Assembly (NCBI GenBank): GCA_007570945.1
Contig: RKSH01000205.1
Coordinates: 1-17,457 of the forward strand
Length of the DNA stretch: 17,457 bases
From: Gammaproteobacteria bacterium
GTDB taxonomy: Bacteria > Pseudomonadota > Gammaproteobacteria > Arenicellales > Spongiicolonaceae
Reading direction: 5' to 3'
Each line of letters begins with the position of its first letter. The stretch's first letter is position 1. This document shows, piece after piece, positions 7,769-15,183 of the stretch. Both the position numbers and the translations under genes were made by a program. The notes under the pieces were generated by a model. It was not told the origin of the DNA. It searched no databases and saw only the letters and a list, made by a program, of their open reading frames with translations.

Positions 7769-8653
7769 GTGAGCAGCCGCATTATAGACGGAAAATCAAC
7801 CGCCGAGGAATTGCGCAAGCGCCTGACTGGGGCGGTGGCCGGCCTGGCGGAGCGCCACGGCCTGCGCCCCGGCCTGGCGGTGGTGCTGGTGGGCGACAAC
7901 CCGGCCAGCCGCGTGTATGTGCGCAACAAGGCGAGGCAGACCGCGGCCGCCGGCATGCGCTCGCTGGAGCACCGGCTGGACGCCGCAACCGGCGAGGCCG
8001 AACTGCTGGCGCTGATTGCCAAACTGAACGGCGACCCCGAGGTGCACGGCATTTTGGTGCAGTTGCCGTTGCCGCCGCACATCAACGAGGCCGCGGTGCT
8101 GAACGCCATCGCGCCGCACAAGGACGCTGACGGTTTCCACCCGGTGAACGCCGGCCTGCTGGCCGGCGGTGGCGGCGACGCGGTGGTGCCGTGCACGCCG
8201 CTGGGCTGCCTGATGCTGATTAAGAACACGGTGGACGACCTCGCCGGCATGCGCGCCATCATCATCGGCCGCTCCAACATCGTGGGCAAGCCCATGGCGC
8301 AACTGCTGTTGCGCGAGCACTGCACCGTCACCATCGCCCACTCGCGCACCCGCGACCTGCCCGGTGAATGCCGCCGGGCCGACATCGTGGTCGCTGCGGT
8401 TGGCCGGCCGCGGCTGGTGGGCGGCGGCTGGATTAAGCCCGGCGCGGTGGTGGTGGACGTGGGCATTAACCGGGTGGACGCGGGCGGCGGCAAACCGGCC
8501 CTGGTGGGCGATGTGGATTTCGCCGCCGCTTCCGAGGTCGCCGCCGCCATCACCCCGGTGCCCGGCGGCGTCGGGCCCATGACCATCGCCTGCCTGTTGC
8601 ACAACACCGTCACCCTCGCCTGCCGCGCGCATGGCATTCAATCGCCGCTGTAA
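7769..8653 (+). CDS. folD: Bifunctional methylene-THF dehydrogenase / methenyl-THF cyclohydrolase
   Basis: FolD converts 5,10-methylene-THF via 5,10-methenyl-THF to 10-formyl-THF in the cytoplasm, with NADP as usual acceptor. The 294-residue protein has catalytic Y50 and K54 (YVRNK), Q98 (LVQLPLP) and D121 (KDADGFHPVN), at the numbering I recall for E. coli. The nucleotide-binding loop GRSNIVGKP lies at 167-175, and the C-terminal signature TPVPGGVGP at 262-270. I chose GTG 7769 because GGAGG (7757-7761) sits 7 nt before it and the protein then starts like its relatives. The frame continues upstream to ATG 7712, but that stretch contains the promoter. The gene diverges from the corrinoid operon and converges on the DUF2818 gene with only 15 nt between stops. 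Besides its housekeeping role it would complete oxidation of the methyl groups delivered by that operon. Confidence 0.96.
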   Translation: MSSRIIDGKSTAEELRKRLTGAVAGLAERHGLRPGLAVVLVGDNPASRVYVRNKARQTAAAGMRSLEHRLDAATGEAELLALIAKLNGDPEVHGILVQLPLPPHINEAAVLNAIAPHKDADGFHPVNAGLLAGGGGDAVVPCTPLGCLMLIKNTVDDLAGMRAIIIGRSNIVGKPMAQLLLREHCTVTIAHSRTRDLPGECRRADIVVAAVGRPRLVGGGWIKPGAVVVDVGINRVDAGGGKPALVGDVDFAAASEVAAAITPVPGGVGPMTIACLLHNTVTLACRAHGIQSPL

Positions 8654-8668
8654 AACCGACCCCAAGCT

Positions 8669-8962
8669 TCACCGCGGCCGCCGGCCCAGCCGCCACAGGA
8701 TTCCCGGCAGCGAGAACACGGCGAACAAAAAAAAATTCACCACATAAAACTCCCAATCCTGGGCGGCGATGGCGCCGGTGGCCTGGCGCTCCAGGCCGGC
8801 GGCCAGGGCGGCGGTGAGGGCCAGCATCAGCAGCCATTCCAGCAGCCGCACGGCGGCGCCTTTTTCGCCGACCGGGCGGAACAAAAACAAAACGCGCTCG
8901 GAAATCCACGGTGCGTTGGCCGCGACCAGGGCCGCGGTGATGAGCAGCCAGGGAGATTGCAT
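8669..8962 (-). CDS. DUF2818-type small membrane protein
   Basis: The 97-residue product has three hydrophobic helices, at about 4-17, 35-53 and 68-87. A typical N-terminal pattern (AANAPWISERV, 12-22) and the C-terminal stretch QDWEFYVVNFFLFAVFSLPG (65-84) resemble DUF2818, a family known mainly from Beta- and some Gammaproteobacteria, where it commonly follows nuoN at the end of the complex I operon. Its function is unknown. ATG 8962 is the only sensible start, since the upstream in-frame ATG 9016 lies inside the tRNA gene. The gene begins 12 nt after the encoded CCA end of tRNA-Leu and so is probably released from a common transcript by tRNA processing. No nuo gene is present beside it. 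Family assignment is from pattern memory. Confidence 0.78.
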   Translation of the reverse strand: MQSPWLLITAALVAANAPWISERVLFLFRPVGEKGAAVRLLEWLLMLALTAALAAGLERQATGAIAAQDWEFYVVNFFLFAVFSLPGILWRLGRRPR

Positions 8963-8974
8963 CACATCGGTGCC

Positions 8975-9059
8975 TGGTGCCGAAGGCCGGACTCGAACCG
9001 GCACGGCTTGCGCCACCGCCCCCTCAAGACGGCGTGTCTACCAATTCCACCACTTCGGC
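8975..9059 (-). tRNA. tRNA-Leu (anticodon GAG)
   Basis: Read on the minus strand, the 85-nt sequence folds as a class II tRNA. The acceptor GCCGAAG pairs perfectly with CTTCGGC, and the D arm contains AATTGGTAGA. The anticodon stem CCGTC/GGCGG holds the loop TTGAGGG (anticodon GAG at 9023-9025). A long variable arm GGC-GCAA-GCC follows, then the T arm GCCGG-TTCGAGT-CCGGC and an encoded CCA. It reads CUC and CUU leucine codons. It lies 8 nt after the secG stop, the conserved gamma/beta position, and must be cotranscribed with secG. Confidence 0.97.
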
Positions 9060-9067
9060 TGATTTGC

Positions 9068-9400
9068 TCAGTTGGAGTCCGGCGCGTCCGGCACATCGGA
9101 CTGCGGCTCCGCCGCCTCATCCGTCACCGCCTCCACCGCATTTGGCGCGGTGACGCTGAGGTCGGCCTGGTCGCGGTTGTACAGCCAGGCCAGGACCAGG
9201 CTGTTGACAAAAAACAACGTGGCCAGGCCGGCGGTCAGGCGGCTTAGAAAACTGGCCGAGCCGCGGCTGCCGAAAACGCTCTGCGACGAGCCGCCGAACA
9301 CCGCGCCGGCATCCGAACCGCGGCCCTGCTGCAGCAGCACCAGAATAATCACCGCCACCGTCACCGCCAGGTGAAGTCCGAGAAGAATGTTAGTCAGCAT
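9068..9400 (-). CDS. secG: Preprotein translocase subunit SecG
   Basis: SecG is the small helper subunit of the SecYEG channel in the inner membrane. The 110-residue protein has two membrane helices (about 4-24 and 52-72). Between them lies the characteristic cytoplasmic loop with LLQQGRGSDAGAVFGGSS (25-42) and the SVFGSRG-SFLSRLT segment. The C-terminal tail is Ala/Glu/Asp-rich and typical of proteobacterial SecG. ATG 9400 overlaps the end of tpiA by 11 nt, and the AGGGG about 6 nt upstream supports it; the longer frame to 9484 would run deep into tpiA. The order tpiA-secG-tRNA-Leu is the standard arrangement in many Gamma- and Betaproteobacteria. Confidence 0.95.
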   Translation of the reverse strand: MLTNILLGLHLAVTVAVIILVLLQQGRGSDAGAVFGGSSQSVFGSRGSASFLSRLTAGLATLFFVNSLVLAWLYNRDQADLSVTAPNAVEAVTDEAAEPQSDVPDAPDSN

Positions 9401-10166
9401 AACCGCCCCTGATGATAGAAAGAAAATCCCGCGCGGCAAGCGATGCACCGCCCACCAGCGCGCCGTCAATGCCCGGCTCGGCAAACAAACCGGCGGCGTT
9501 GCCGGGCTTGACGCTGCCGCCGTAAATCACCCGCGCCCGGTTCGCCGCCGCCGGGTTGCGGGCGGCAATGCGGCGGCGGATGAGTTCATGCACCGCCCGC
9601 GCATCGCCCGGCGTCGCGCTTTGCCCGCTGCCGATGGCCCACACCGGCTCGTAGGCGACGGCAAAATCGCAACCATCACCGCCGCCGCCACCGCCACCGG
9701 CAAAAAACCCGGCCAGCGGCGCAAGTTGCGACTCAACCACGGCTTCGGTACGGCCGGCTTCGCGCTCGGCGAAAGTCTCGCCCACGCAAACCACCGCCGC
9801 CAGCCCGGCGCCGCGCGCGGCCTGCGCTTTGCGCGCCACATCATCATCGCTCTCGCCGAACAGCGCGCGCCGCTCGGAATGACCGACAATCACGTACTCG
9901 CACCCGGCATCGGCAACCATCGCCGCCGACACCTCGCCGGTGAACGCGCCGTGGGCGTGGTAATCCAGGTTCTGCGCACCCACCATTAAGCCATCCACTT
10001 TCGCCTGCCGCGCCATTCGCGCCACTTCGCGCAGGTAAACAAACGGCGGACAGAGTAGCACATCCACGCCGCCGCCGCCACCCTCGGCCAGGCCGGCAAT
10101 CACCGCCTCGGCCAGCGCGAGGTCGCCATTCATCTTCCAGTTGGCGGCAATCAGCGGGCGGGTCAT
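9390..10166 (-). CDS. tpiA: Triosephosphate isomerase
   Basis: TpiA interconverts dihydroxyacetone phosphate and glyceraldehyde 3-phosphate in glycolysis and gluconeogenesis. The 258-residue protein has catalytic K11 (AANWKMN), H96 (VIVGHSERR) and E173 (AYEPVWAIG), and the phosphate loop IYGGSVKPGN (214-223) with VGGASL near the C-terminus. Length is normal. An unusual run of seven glycines (157-163) sits in the surface region just before the catalytic-glutamate strand, and a shorter one lies at 29-33. Both are encoded by imperfect GCC/GGC repeats. ATG 10166 overlaps the glmM stop (ATGA). Identity is certain. Confidence 0.98.
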   Translation of the reverse strand: MTRPLIAANWKMNGDLALAEAVIAGLAEGGGGGVDVLLCPPFVYLREVARMARQAKVDGLMVGAQNLDYHAHGAFTGEVSAAMVADAGCEYVIVGHSERRALFGESDDDVARKAQAARGAGLAAVVCVGETFAEREAGRTEAVVESQLAPLAGFFAGGGGGGGDGCDFAVAYEPVWAIGSGQSATPGDARAVHELIRRRIAARNPAAANRARVIYGGSVKPGNAAGLFAEPGIDGALVGGASLAARDFLSIIRGGYAD

Positions 10167-11527
10167 TGCACGGCGGCGATGCTTTCGCGCACCGCATCGG
10201 CGATGTCACCGGCCGCGCGCCGCACGGCGGCGGCGTCCTCACCCTCGGCCATCACCCGCACCAACGGCTGGGTGCCGGACGGCCGCAGCAGTACGCGGCC
10301 GCCCTCGCCAAGCGCGCTTTCGGCATCGGCCACCGCATCATGCACCCGGCCGGCGGCGAGCACCCGGTCGGCGGCGGCGGATGCCAGCGGCACGTTCACC
10401 GTCGCCTGCGGCACCGTCGGCATGGCCGCGGCCAGTTCGGCCAGCGTGCGGCCGGCGCGGGTCATGCCATGCAGCACTTCCAGCGCGGCGATGATGCCGT
10501 CGCCGGTGGTGTTCTTGTCCAGGCAAATGAGGTGGCCGGAGGCTTCACCGCCGAGGATCCAGCCACGCCGGTACAACTCGGCCAGCACATGCCGGTCGCC
10601 CACCGCGCTGCGCGCAAACGGAATGCCAAGCCCGGCCAAACCGCGCGCGAGGCCGATGTTGCTCATGGCGGTGCCCACCACGCCGCCGCTGAGTCTGCCG
10701 GTGGCATGCCGGCCGGCGGCGAGGATATACAGAAGACGGTCGCCGTCCACGGTGTTGCCGACGGCGTCCACCATGATTAGGCGGTCGCCGTCGCCGTCCA
10801 GCGCGATGCCGCAGGCGGCGCCGTGGGCGGTGACGGCCTTGCTGAGGGCGCCCAGGCTGGTGCTGCCGCAGCCGCGGTTGATGTTGAAGCCGTCCGGGCG
10901 GTCGCCGATGGCCGCCACCTCGGCGCCCAGTTCGCGCAACAGTTGCGGGGCCACCTGGTAAGCGGCGCCGTTGGCGCAGTCCACCACCAGTTTGAGGCCG
11001 TCCAGCGAGTCGCGGTCGGGGATGGTGCTCTTGCAGAACTCAATGTAGCGGCCGGCGGCGCCGTCAAAGCTGGTGGTCTTGCCGAGGTGGCGCGCCGCCA
11101 TCATGGTCAGCGGCCGGGCCATCATTTTCTCGATGGCGGCCTCGGCATCGTCGCCGAGCTTGGCGCCGCCGCGGGTGAAAAACTTGATGCCGTTGTCCTG
11201 GTACAAATTGTGCGATGCGCTTATCACAATGCCGGCACCGGCGCGCGAGGTGCGGGTCAGGTAGGCGATGGCCGGCGTCGGCATGGTGTAGAGCAGGCCC
11301 ACGTCAACGCCGGCCGAGTTCAATCCGGCCTCAAGCGCCGACTCCATGATGTAGCCGCTGATGCGGGTGTCCTTGCCGATAAGAATTTTGCCCGGCAGAC
11401 GGTCGCCCACCAGCACGCGGCCGGCGGCCCAGCCGAGGTGGGTGACGGTCTGCGGCGTCAGCGGCTCCTCGCCGACGGCGCCTCTGATGCCGTCGGTACC
11501 GAACAACTTGCGCCGGGCGGTGGACAC
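10163..11527 (-). CDS. glmM: Phosphoglucosamine mutase
   Basis: GlmM converts glucosamine 6-phosphate to glucosamine 1-phosphate for UDP-GlcNAc, and so for peptidoglycan and lipopolysaccharide. The 454-residue protein shows LFGTDGIRG (8-16), the phosphoserine loop ISASHN (102-107, active S105), the magnesium loop DGDGDR (244-249), the sugar-binding GGEASGH and the C-terminal phosphate-binding RPSGTQPLVRVMAE. GTG 11527 is the start: it lies 3 nt after the folP stop and gives the standard N-terminus. The gene sits between folP and tpiA in the conserved order. Confidence 0.98.
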   Translation of the reverse strand: MSTARRKLFGTDGIRGAVGEEPLTPQTVTHLGWAAGRVLVGDRLPGKILIGKDTRISGYIMESALEAGLNSAGVDVGLLYTMPTPAIAYLTRTSRAGAGIVISASHNLYQDNGIKFFTRGGAKLGDDAEAAIEKMMARPLTMMAARHLGKTTSFDGAAGRYIEFCKSTIPDRDSLDGLKLVVDCANGAAYQVAPQLLRELGAEVAAIGDRPDGFNINRGCGSTSLGALSKAVTAHGAACGIALDGDGDRLIMVDAVGNTVDGDRLLYILAAGRHATGRLSGGVVGTAMSNIGLARGLAGLGIPFARSAVGDRHVLAELYRRGWILGGEASGHLICLDKNTTGDGIIAALEVLHGMTRAGRTLAELAAAMPTVPQATVNVPLASAAADRVLAAGRVHDAVADAESALGEGGRVLLRPSGTQPLVRVMAEGEDAAAVRRAAGDIADAVRESIAAVQ

Positions 11528-11530
11528 GAC

Positions 11531-12358
11531 TCAGGCGGCGATGGTGTGAACGCCGGCAATGGCGCGTTGCACGGCGAGGGCGCGGCGGGTGGCGGTGACG
11601 TCGTGCACCCGGATGATGGCCGCGCCATTGGCGGCGGCGGCGGCCAGTTGGGCGCTGGCGGCGGTGAGGGCGGCGACGTCCACGGCGCCGAGGATGTGGC
11701 GGATGATGGATTTGTTGCTGAGACCGGCGACCACCGGGGCGACCGCGGCGATGGTTTTCAGGTTGGCCAGAAGGGCGAGGTTGTGCGCCGGGGTTTTGCC
11801 GAAGCCGAAGCCGGGGTCGACGTAAATATTGCCGGGGTCGACGCCGGCGGTGACGGCGGCGTGGCGGCGGGCTTTGAGGAAGGCGGTGACCTCGGCCACC
11901 ACATCGCCGTAGCGCGGCGCATGTTGCATGGTTGCCGGCTCTCCCTGCATGTGCATCAGCACCACCGGCACCCCGCACCGCGCCGCCGCCGCCAGTGCGC
12001 CGGGCGCCCGCAACGCCCGCACATCGTTAATCATGGCCGCCCCGGCCGCCACCGCCGCGGCCATCACCTCCGGCTTGGAAGTGTCGATGGACAGCGGCGC
12101 CTTCACCCTCGCCGCCAGCCCCTCCACCACCGGCAACACCCGGCGCAACTCCTCCGCGGCCGCCACCGGCGCGGCGCCGGGGCGGGTGGACTCGCCACCG
12201 ATGTCCACGATGTCGGCGCCGGCCTCGGCCAGGGCCGCGCCGTGGGCGATGGCGCGCGCCGGGTCAAAATAGCGGCCGCCGTCAAAAAACGAGTCCGGGG
12301 TGACATTGACCACCCCCATCAGGGCCGGCCGCGGCGGCCGCGACAGAAACGCCGTCAC
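11531..12358 (-). CDS. folP: Dihydropteroate synthase
   Basis: FolP joins para-aminobenzoate to the pterin pyrophosphate to form dihydropteroate, the target step of sulfonamides. The 275-residue TIM-barrel protein has NVTPDSF (18-24), GGESTRPGA (54-62), SIDTSK (90-95), MHMQG (135-139), DPGFGFGK (181-188) and RVHDV (250-254). The usual SRKS segment that contributes the substrate-binding Lys-Ser reads SNKS (214-217): K216 and S217 remain but the arginine is replaced by asparagine. GTG 12358 overlaps the ftsH stop (GTGA); ATG 12319 would cut the first strand and is unlikely. It is distinct from the pterin-binding methyltransferase at 4043-4978, which has different signatures. Confidence 0.97.
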   Translation of the reverse strand: MTAFLSRPPRPALMGVVNVTPDSFFDGGRYFDPARAIAHGAALAEAGADIVDIGGESTRPGAAPVAAAEELRRVLPVVEGLAARVKAPLSIDTSKPEVMAAAVAAGAAMINDVRALRAPGALAAAARCGVPVVLMHMQGEPATMQHAPRYGDVVAEVTAFLKARRHAAVTAGVDPGNIYVDPGFGFGKTPAHNLALLANLKTIAAVAPVVAGLSNKSIIRHILGAVDVAALTAASAQLAAAAANGAAIIRVHDVTATRRALAVQRAIAGVHTIAA

Positions 12359-14307
12359 CGGCGGCGGCCGCGGCCCCGCTGTGGGGCCAGCCTGGCATCG
12401 GCGTCATCGTTGGCGGCGGCGGGGGTTTCATCGCCGGCTTCACCCTCGCCCTCGCCCTCGCCGCCGGCCGCGCTTTTGGTTTTGGGCTCAGGCTCGGGAG
12501 CCGGCGGGCGCGGCTGGCGGCCGGCCATGATGTCGTCGATTTGCTCGGCGCTGATGGTTTCCCACTCCAGCAACGCGCCGGCCATGGCCTCCACCTTGTC
12601 GGTGTTGCTCTGCAGAATTTCCCGGGCGCGGGCGTATTGCTGGTCCACGATGCGGGTGACTTCGCGGTCCACCTTTTCGGCGGTGGCGTTGCTTAAGTTG
12701 CGGTGGGTGATCATGTCGCGGCCGAGGAACACCTGCGAGTCGTTTTCGCTGTACACGCGCGGCCCCAGCTCGTCGCTCATGCCCCAGCGCGCCACCATGT
12801 TGTGGGCGATGTCGGTGGCCACCTCAAAATCATTGGAGGCGCCGGTGGTCATCTGGTTCATGAACAACTCCTCGGCGATGCGGCCGCCCATGAGGACGGC
12901 GATTTTGTCGTGGAGATAGCCGCGGTTGTGGCTGTAGCGGTCCTGCTCCGGCAACTGCATGGTGACGCCGAGGGCGCGGCCGCGCGGGATGATGGTGACC
13001 TTGTGCACCGGGTCGGCGTGCTCCAAAACCTTGGCCACCACGGCGTGCCCCGACTCGTGGTAGGCGGTGTTGCGGCGCTCCTCCTCGGGCATGACGATGG
13101 AGCGGCGCTCGACGCCCATCACCACCTTGTCCTTGGCCAACTCAAACTCGCGCATGGTGACGCGGCGCTTGCGCGAGCGGGCGGCGAACAGCGCGGCCTC
13201 GTTAATTAAATTGGCCAGGTCGGCGCCGGAAAAACCCGGCGTGCCGCGGGCCAGAACGGCGGTGTCCACATCGTCGGCCACCGGCACCTTGCGCATGTGC
13301 ACCTGCAAAATCTTCTCGCGCCCGCGAATGTCCGGCAGCGGCACGTGCACCTGGCGGTCAAACCGCCCCGGCCGCAACAGCGCCGGGTCCAGCACATCCG
13401 GGCGGTTGGTGGCGGCGATGATGATGATGCCCTCACCGCCCTCAAAGCCGTCCATCTCCACCAGCAACTGGTTCAGCGTCTGCTCGCGCTCGTCGTGGCC
13501 GCCGCCTAGGCCGGCGCCGCGCTGGCGGCCGACGGCGTCGATCTCGTCGATGAAAATGATGCACGGCGGATTCTTTTTCGCCTGCTCAAACATGTCGCGC
13601 ACCCGCGACGCGCCGACGCCGACGAACATTTCCACAAAGTCGGAGCCGGAAACCGAATAAAACGGCACCTTGGCCTCGCCGGCGATGGCCTTGGCCAGCA
13701 GCGTCTTGCCGGTGCCGGGGTTGCCGGTCATCAACACGCCGCGCGGAATGCGGCCGCCGAGTTTCTGAAACCGCGACGGGTCGCTGAGGAACTCCACCAA
13801 CTCGCCAACCTCCTCCTTGGCCTCCTCCACGCCGGCCACATCGGCGAAAGTAACCTTGTTTTTATCCTCGGTCAAAAGGCGCGCGCGGTTTTTGCCGAAG
13901 CTCAGCGCGCCGCGGCCGCCGCCGCCCTGCATCTGGCGCATGAAAAAAATCCAGATGCCGACCAACAGCAGCAGCGGAAACCAACTGATTAAGATGTTCA
14001 TCAGCAGCGAGGTTTTTTCCGGCGGTTCCACGTCGATGGTGACGCCTTTTTCCAAAAGGTCGTTCACCAGTTGCGGGTCGCCGGGCGAGTAGGTGGAGAA
14101 GGCGCCGCCATTGTGGTAGCGGCCCTCAATCACCGAGCCGTTGATGCGCACCTTGGCCACACTGCCCTGGTGCACCTGGGTGACGAAAGTGGAGTAGTCG
14201 ATCTCGCGCGCGCCATCGCCGTCGCTGGAGGTCATGGTGTTAAACACCGCCACCAACACCATGGCGATGACCACCCACATGATGAGGTTTTTAGTCAGGT
14301 TGCTCAA
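12355..14307 (-). CDS. ftsH: ATP-dependent zinc metalloprotease FtsH
   Basis: FtsH is the membrane-anchored hexameric AAA+ protease that degrades misfolded membrane proteins and regulators. The 650-residue protein has TM1 (about 8-24), a periplasmic domain, TM2 (about 103-123), the AAA+ domain with P-loop GNPGTGKT (195-202), pore loop FVG (228-230), Walker B IIFIDEID (250-257) and the second-region-of-homology arginines (LRPGRFDR, 311-318). The zinc protease site is HESGH (417-421), with D493 as likely third ligand. The P-loop second residue is Asn instead of the usual Pro. The tail is low complexity (GEGEGEGE, then Arg-rich). The start is TTG 14307, with GGAG 8 nt upstream; the first ATG (14280) would delete half of TM1. 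It has its own promoter after rlmE. Confidence 0.98.
   Translation of the reverse strand: MSNLTKNLIMWVVIAMVLVAVFNTMTSSDGDGAREIDYSTFVTQVHQGSVAKVRINGSVIEGRYHNGGAFSTYSPGDPQLVNDLLEKGVTIDVEPPEKTSLLMNILISWFPLLLLVGIWIFFMRQMQGGGGRGALSFGKNRARLLTEDKNKVTFADVAGVEEAKEEVGELVEFLSDPSRFQKLGGRIPRGVLMTGNPGTGKTLLAKAIAGEAKVPFYSVSGSDFVEMFVGVGASRVRDMFEQAKKNPPCIIFIDEIDAVGRQRGAGLGGGHDEREQTLNQLLVEMDGFEGGEGIIIIAATNRPDVLDPALLRPGRFDRQVHVPLPDIRGREKILQVHMRKVPVADDVDTAVLARGTPGFSGADLANLINEAALFAARSRKRRVTMREFELAKDKVVMGVERRSIVMPEEERRNTAYHESGHAVVAKVLEHADPVHKVTIIPRGRALGVTMQLPEQDRYSHNRGYLHDKIAVLMGGRIAEELFMNQMTTGASNDFEVATDIAHNMVARWGMSDELGPRVYSENDSQVFLGRDMITHRNLSNATAEKVDREVTRIVDQQYARAREILQSNTDKVEAMAGALLEWETISAEQIDDIMAGRQPRPPAPEPEPKTKSAAGGEGEGEGEAGDETPAAANDDADARLAPQRGRGRRR
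12445..12462. repeat. Short tandem repeat (CTCGCC)x3 in the ftsH tail
   Basis: Three perfect hexamer copies encode the Gly-Glu run in the FtsH C-terminal tail. The repeat is in frame, so slippage would change tail length by two residues per unit without a frameshift. Confidence 0.6.
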
Positions 14308-14348
14308 AACGGTTTCTCCGTGAATCTGGAGGTTGGAATAAACCGGGG

Positions 14349-14377
14349 ATTATAGGCGCGCGCGGCGGTTTTGTCAC
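14349..14377 (-). promoter_or_regulatory. Sigma70-type promoter of ftsH
   Basis: On the minus strand, GTGACA (14372-14377) is followed after 17 bp by a perfect TATAAT (14349-14354). A second TTGACA lies further upstream at 14390-14395, overlapping the rlmE stop, but is too distant (36 bp) to pair with this -10. The predicted start near 14342 gives a leader of about 35 nt with GGAG before the TTG codon. This is the best-looking promoter in the window and lets ftsH-folP-glmM-tpiA-secG be expressed apart from rlmE. Confidence 0.7.
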
Positions 14378-14391
14378 CCCGCTTTCCCTTG

Positions 14392-15024
14392 TCAACTGGG
14401 GCCGGCCGGCGGCGTTTTCAACGCCCGGCACAGCAGATACTGCTCGCGGCTGCGCCCGCGCGAGGCCGCCGGCTTCACCGACCTCACCCTCCCGAACACT
14501 TCCCCGCACCGCCGCCGCACCGCCGCGCTTTCCGCGCCCTGAAAAAACTTCACCAAAAGCACGCCGTCGGCGCGCAAACAGTCGCGCGCAACGGCCAGCG
14601 CAACCTCCACCAGCGCCGCGCCGCGCGCCTGGTCGGTGGCGGCGACGCCGGTTAAATCGGGCGCCATGTCCGACAGCAGAAGATGCGCGCGGCCGGCGCC
14701 GCAGGCGGCGATGATTTTTTTGCGCGTCATTTCATCACCGGCATCGCCGTTCACCACTTGCACCCCGGGCAAATCCGCCAGCGGCGCGCGGTCCACCGCC
14801 ACCACCACGCCGCCGGGCAGCACGCGCTCACGCACATACTGCGTCCATCCGCCCGGCGCCGCGCCCAACTCAAGCACCGTCATCCCGCGCCGGCACAAGC
14901 TCTCGCGGCGGTCGATTTCCGCCAATTTAAACACCGCGCGCGAACGGTAATTCTCACGCCGCGCACGCCGCACAAACGGGTCGGCCGCATGCGCGCGCAA
15001 CCAGCGGCGGGCGGCCGCGCTCAT
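14392..15024 (-). CDS. rlmE: 23S rRNA (uridine-2552-2'-O)-methyltransferase RlmE
   Basis: RlmE (FtsJ/RrmJ) methylates the ribose of U2552 in the A loop of 23S rRNA, a late step of 50S assembly. The 210-residue protein matches the family length. It has the SAM-binding motif LELGAAPGGW (51-60), VAVD (75-78) and the catalytic tetrad K33 (FKLAEID), D119 (SDMAP), K159 (VKFFQG) and E194 (SREQYLL), each five residues before the E. coli positions. ATG 15024 is chosen because the frame upstream of it (to 15306) lacks family similarity and crosses the divergent promoter region. It precedes ftsH as in E. coli. The usual divergent neighbour yhbY is absent and an NRDE-family gene takes its place. Confidence 0.97.
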   Translation of the reverse strand: MSAAARRWLRAHAADPFVRRARRENYRSRAVFKLAEIDRRESLCRRGMTVLELGAAPGGWTQYVRERVLPGGVVVAVDRAPLADLPGVQVVNGDAGDEMTRKKIIAACGAGRAHLLLSDMAPDLTGVAATDQARGAALVEVALAVARDCLRADGVLLVKFFQGAESAAVRRRCGEVFGRVRSVKPAASRGRSREQYLLCRALKTPPAGPS

Positions 15025-15168
15025 CGCCGGTTGCCGGATTGCGGGTTGCACATCAAAGTTCACCGTCAAAAAACACTGTATCACGGTGACGTCGCCGGAC
15101 AGCCGCGCTTGCCATGTTGTCGGCAGGGAATGCGCGCACGGCGCCATGATGAAGAGCTCTCCCTTTGC

Positions 15169-15174
15169 TATCAT
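15169..15174 (+). promoter_or_regulatory. Putative -10 element of a leaderless NRDE-family transcript
   Basis: TATCAT ends 9 nt before ATG 15184, so transcription would start within about 3 nt of the start codon. No Shine-Dalgarno-like sequence lies before the ATG, which fits leaderless initiation. No good -35 is seen. Weak prediction by eye. Confidence 0.35.
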
Positions 15175-15183
15175 CCCCGCGCC

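Noticed and set aside
8654..8668. Rho-independent terminator between the convergent folD and DUF2818 genes
   Set aside because: The gap is only 15 nt, and I see no GC hairpin followed by a T run on either strand.
8963..9016. Upstream start for the DUF2818 gene at 9016
   Set aside because: That start lies inside tRNA-Leu, and the added residues are a translation of tRNA sequence.
11531..12358. folP as a possible second pterin-binding methyltransferase of the methyl system
   Set aside because: It carries the dihydropteroate synthase signatures (GGESTRPGA, DPGFGFGK, RVHDV) and sits in the standard ftsH-folP-glmM order.
10823..12919. Very long plus-strand open frame (698 codons)
   Set aside because: It crosses glmM, folP and ftsH in antisense. 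Its composition (Gly/Ala/His/Val repeats) is the mirror of those genes and shows no domain.
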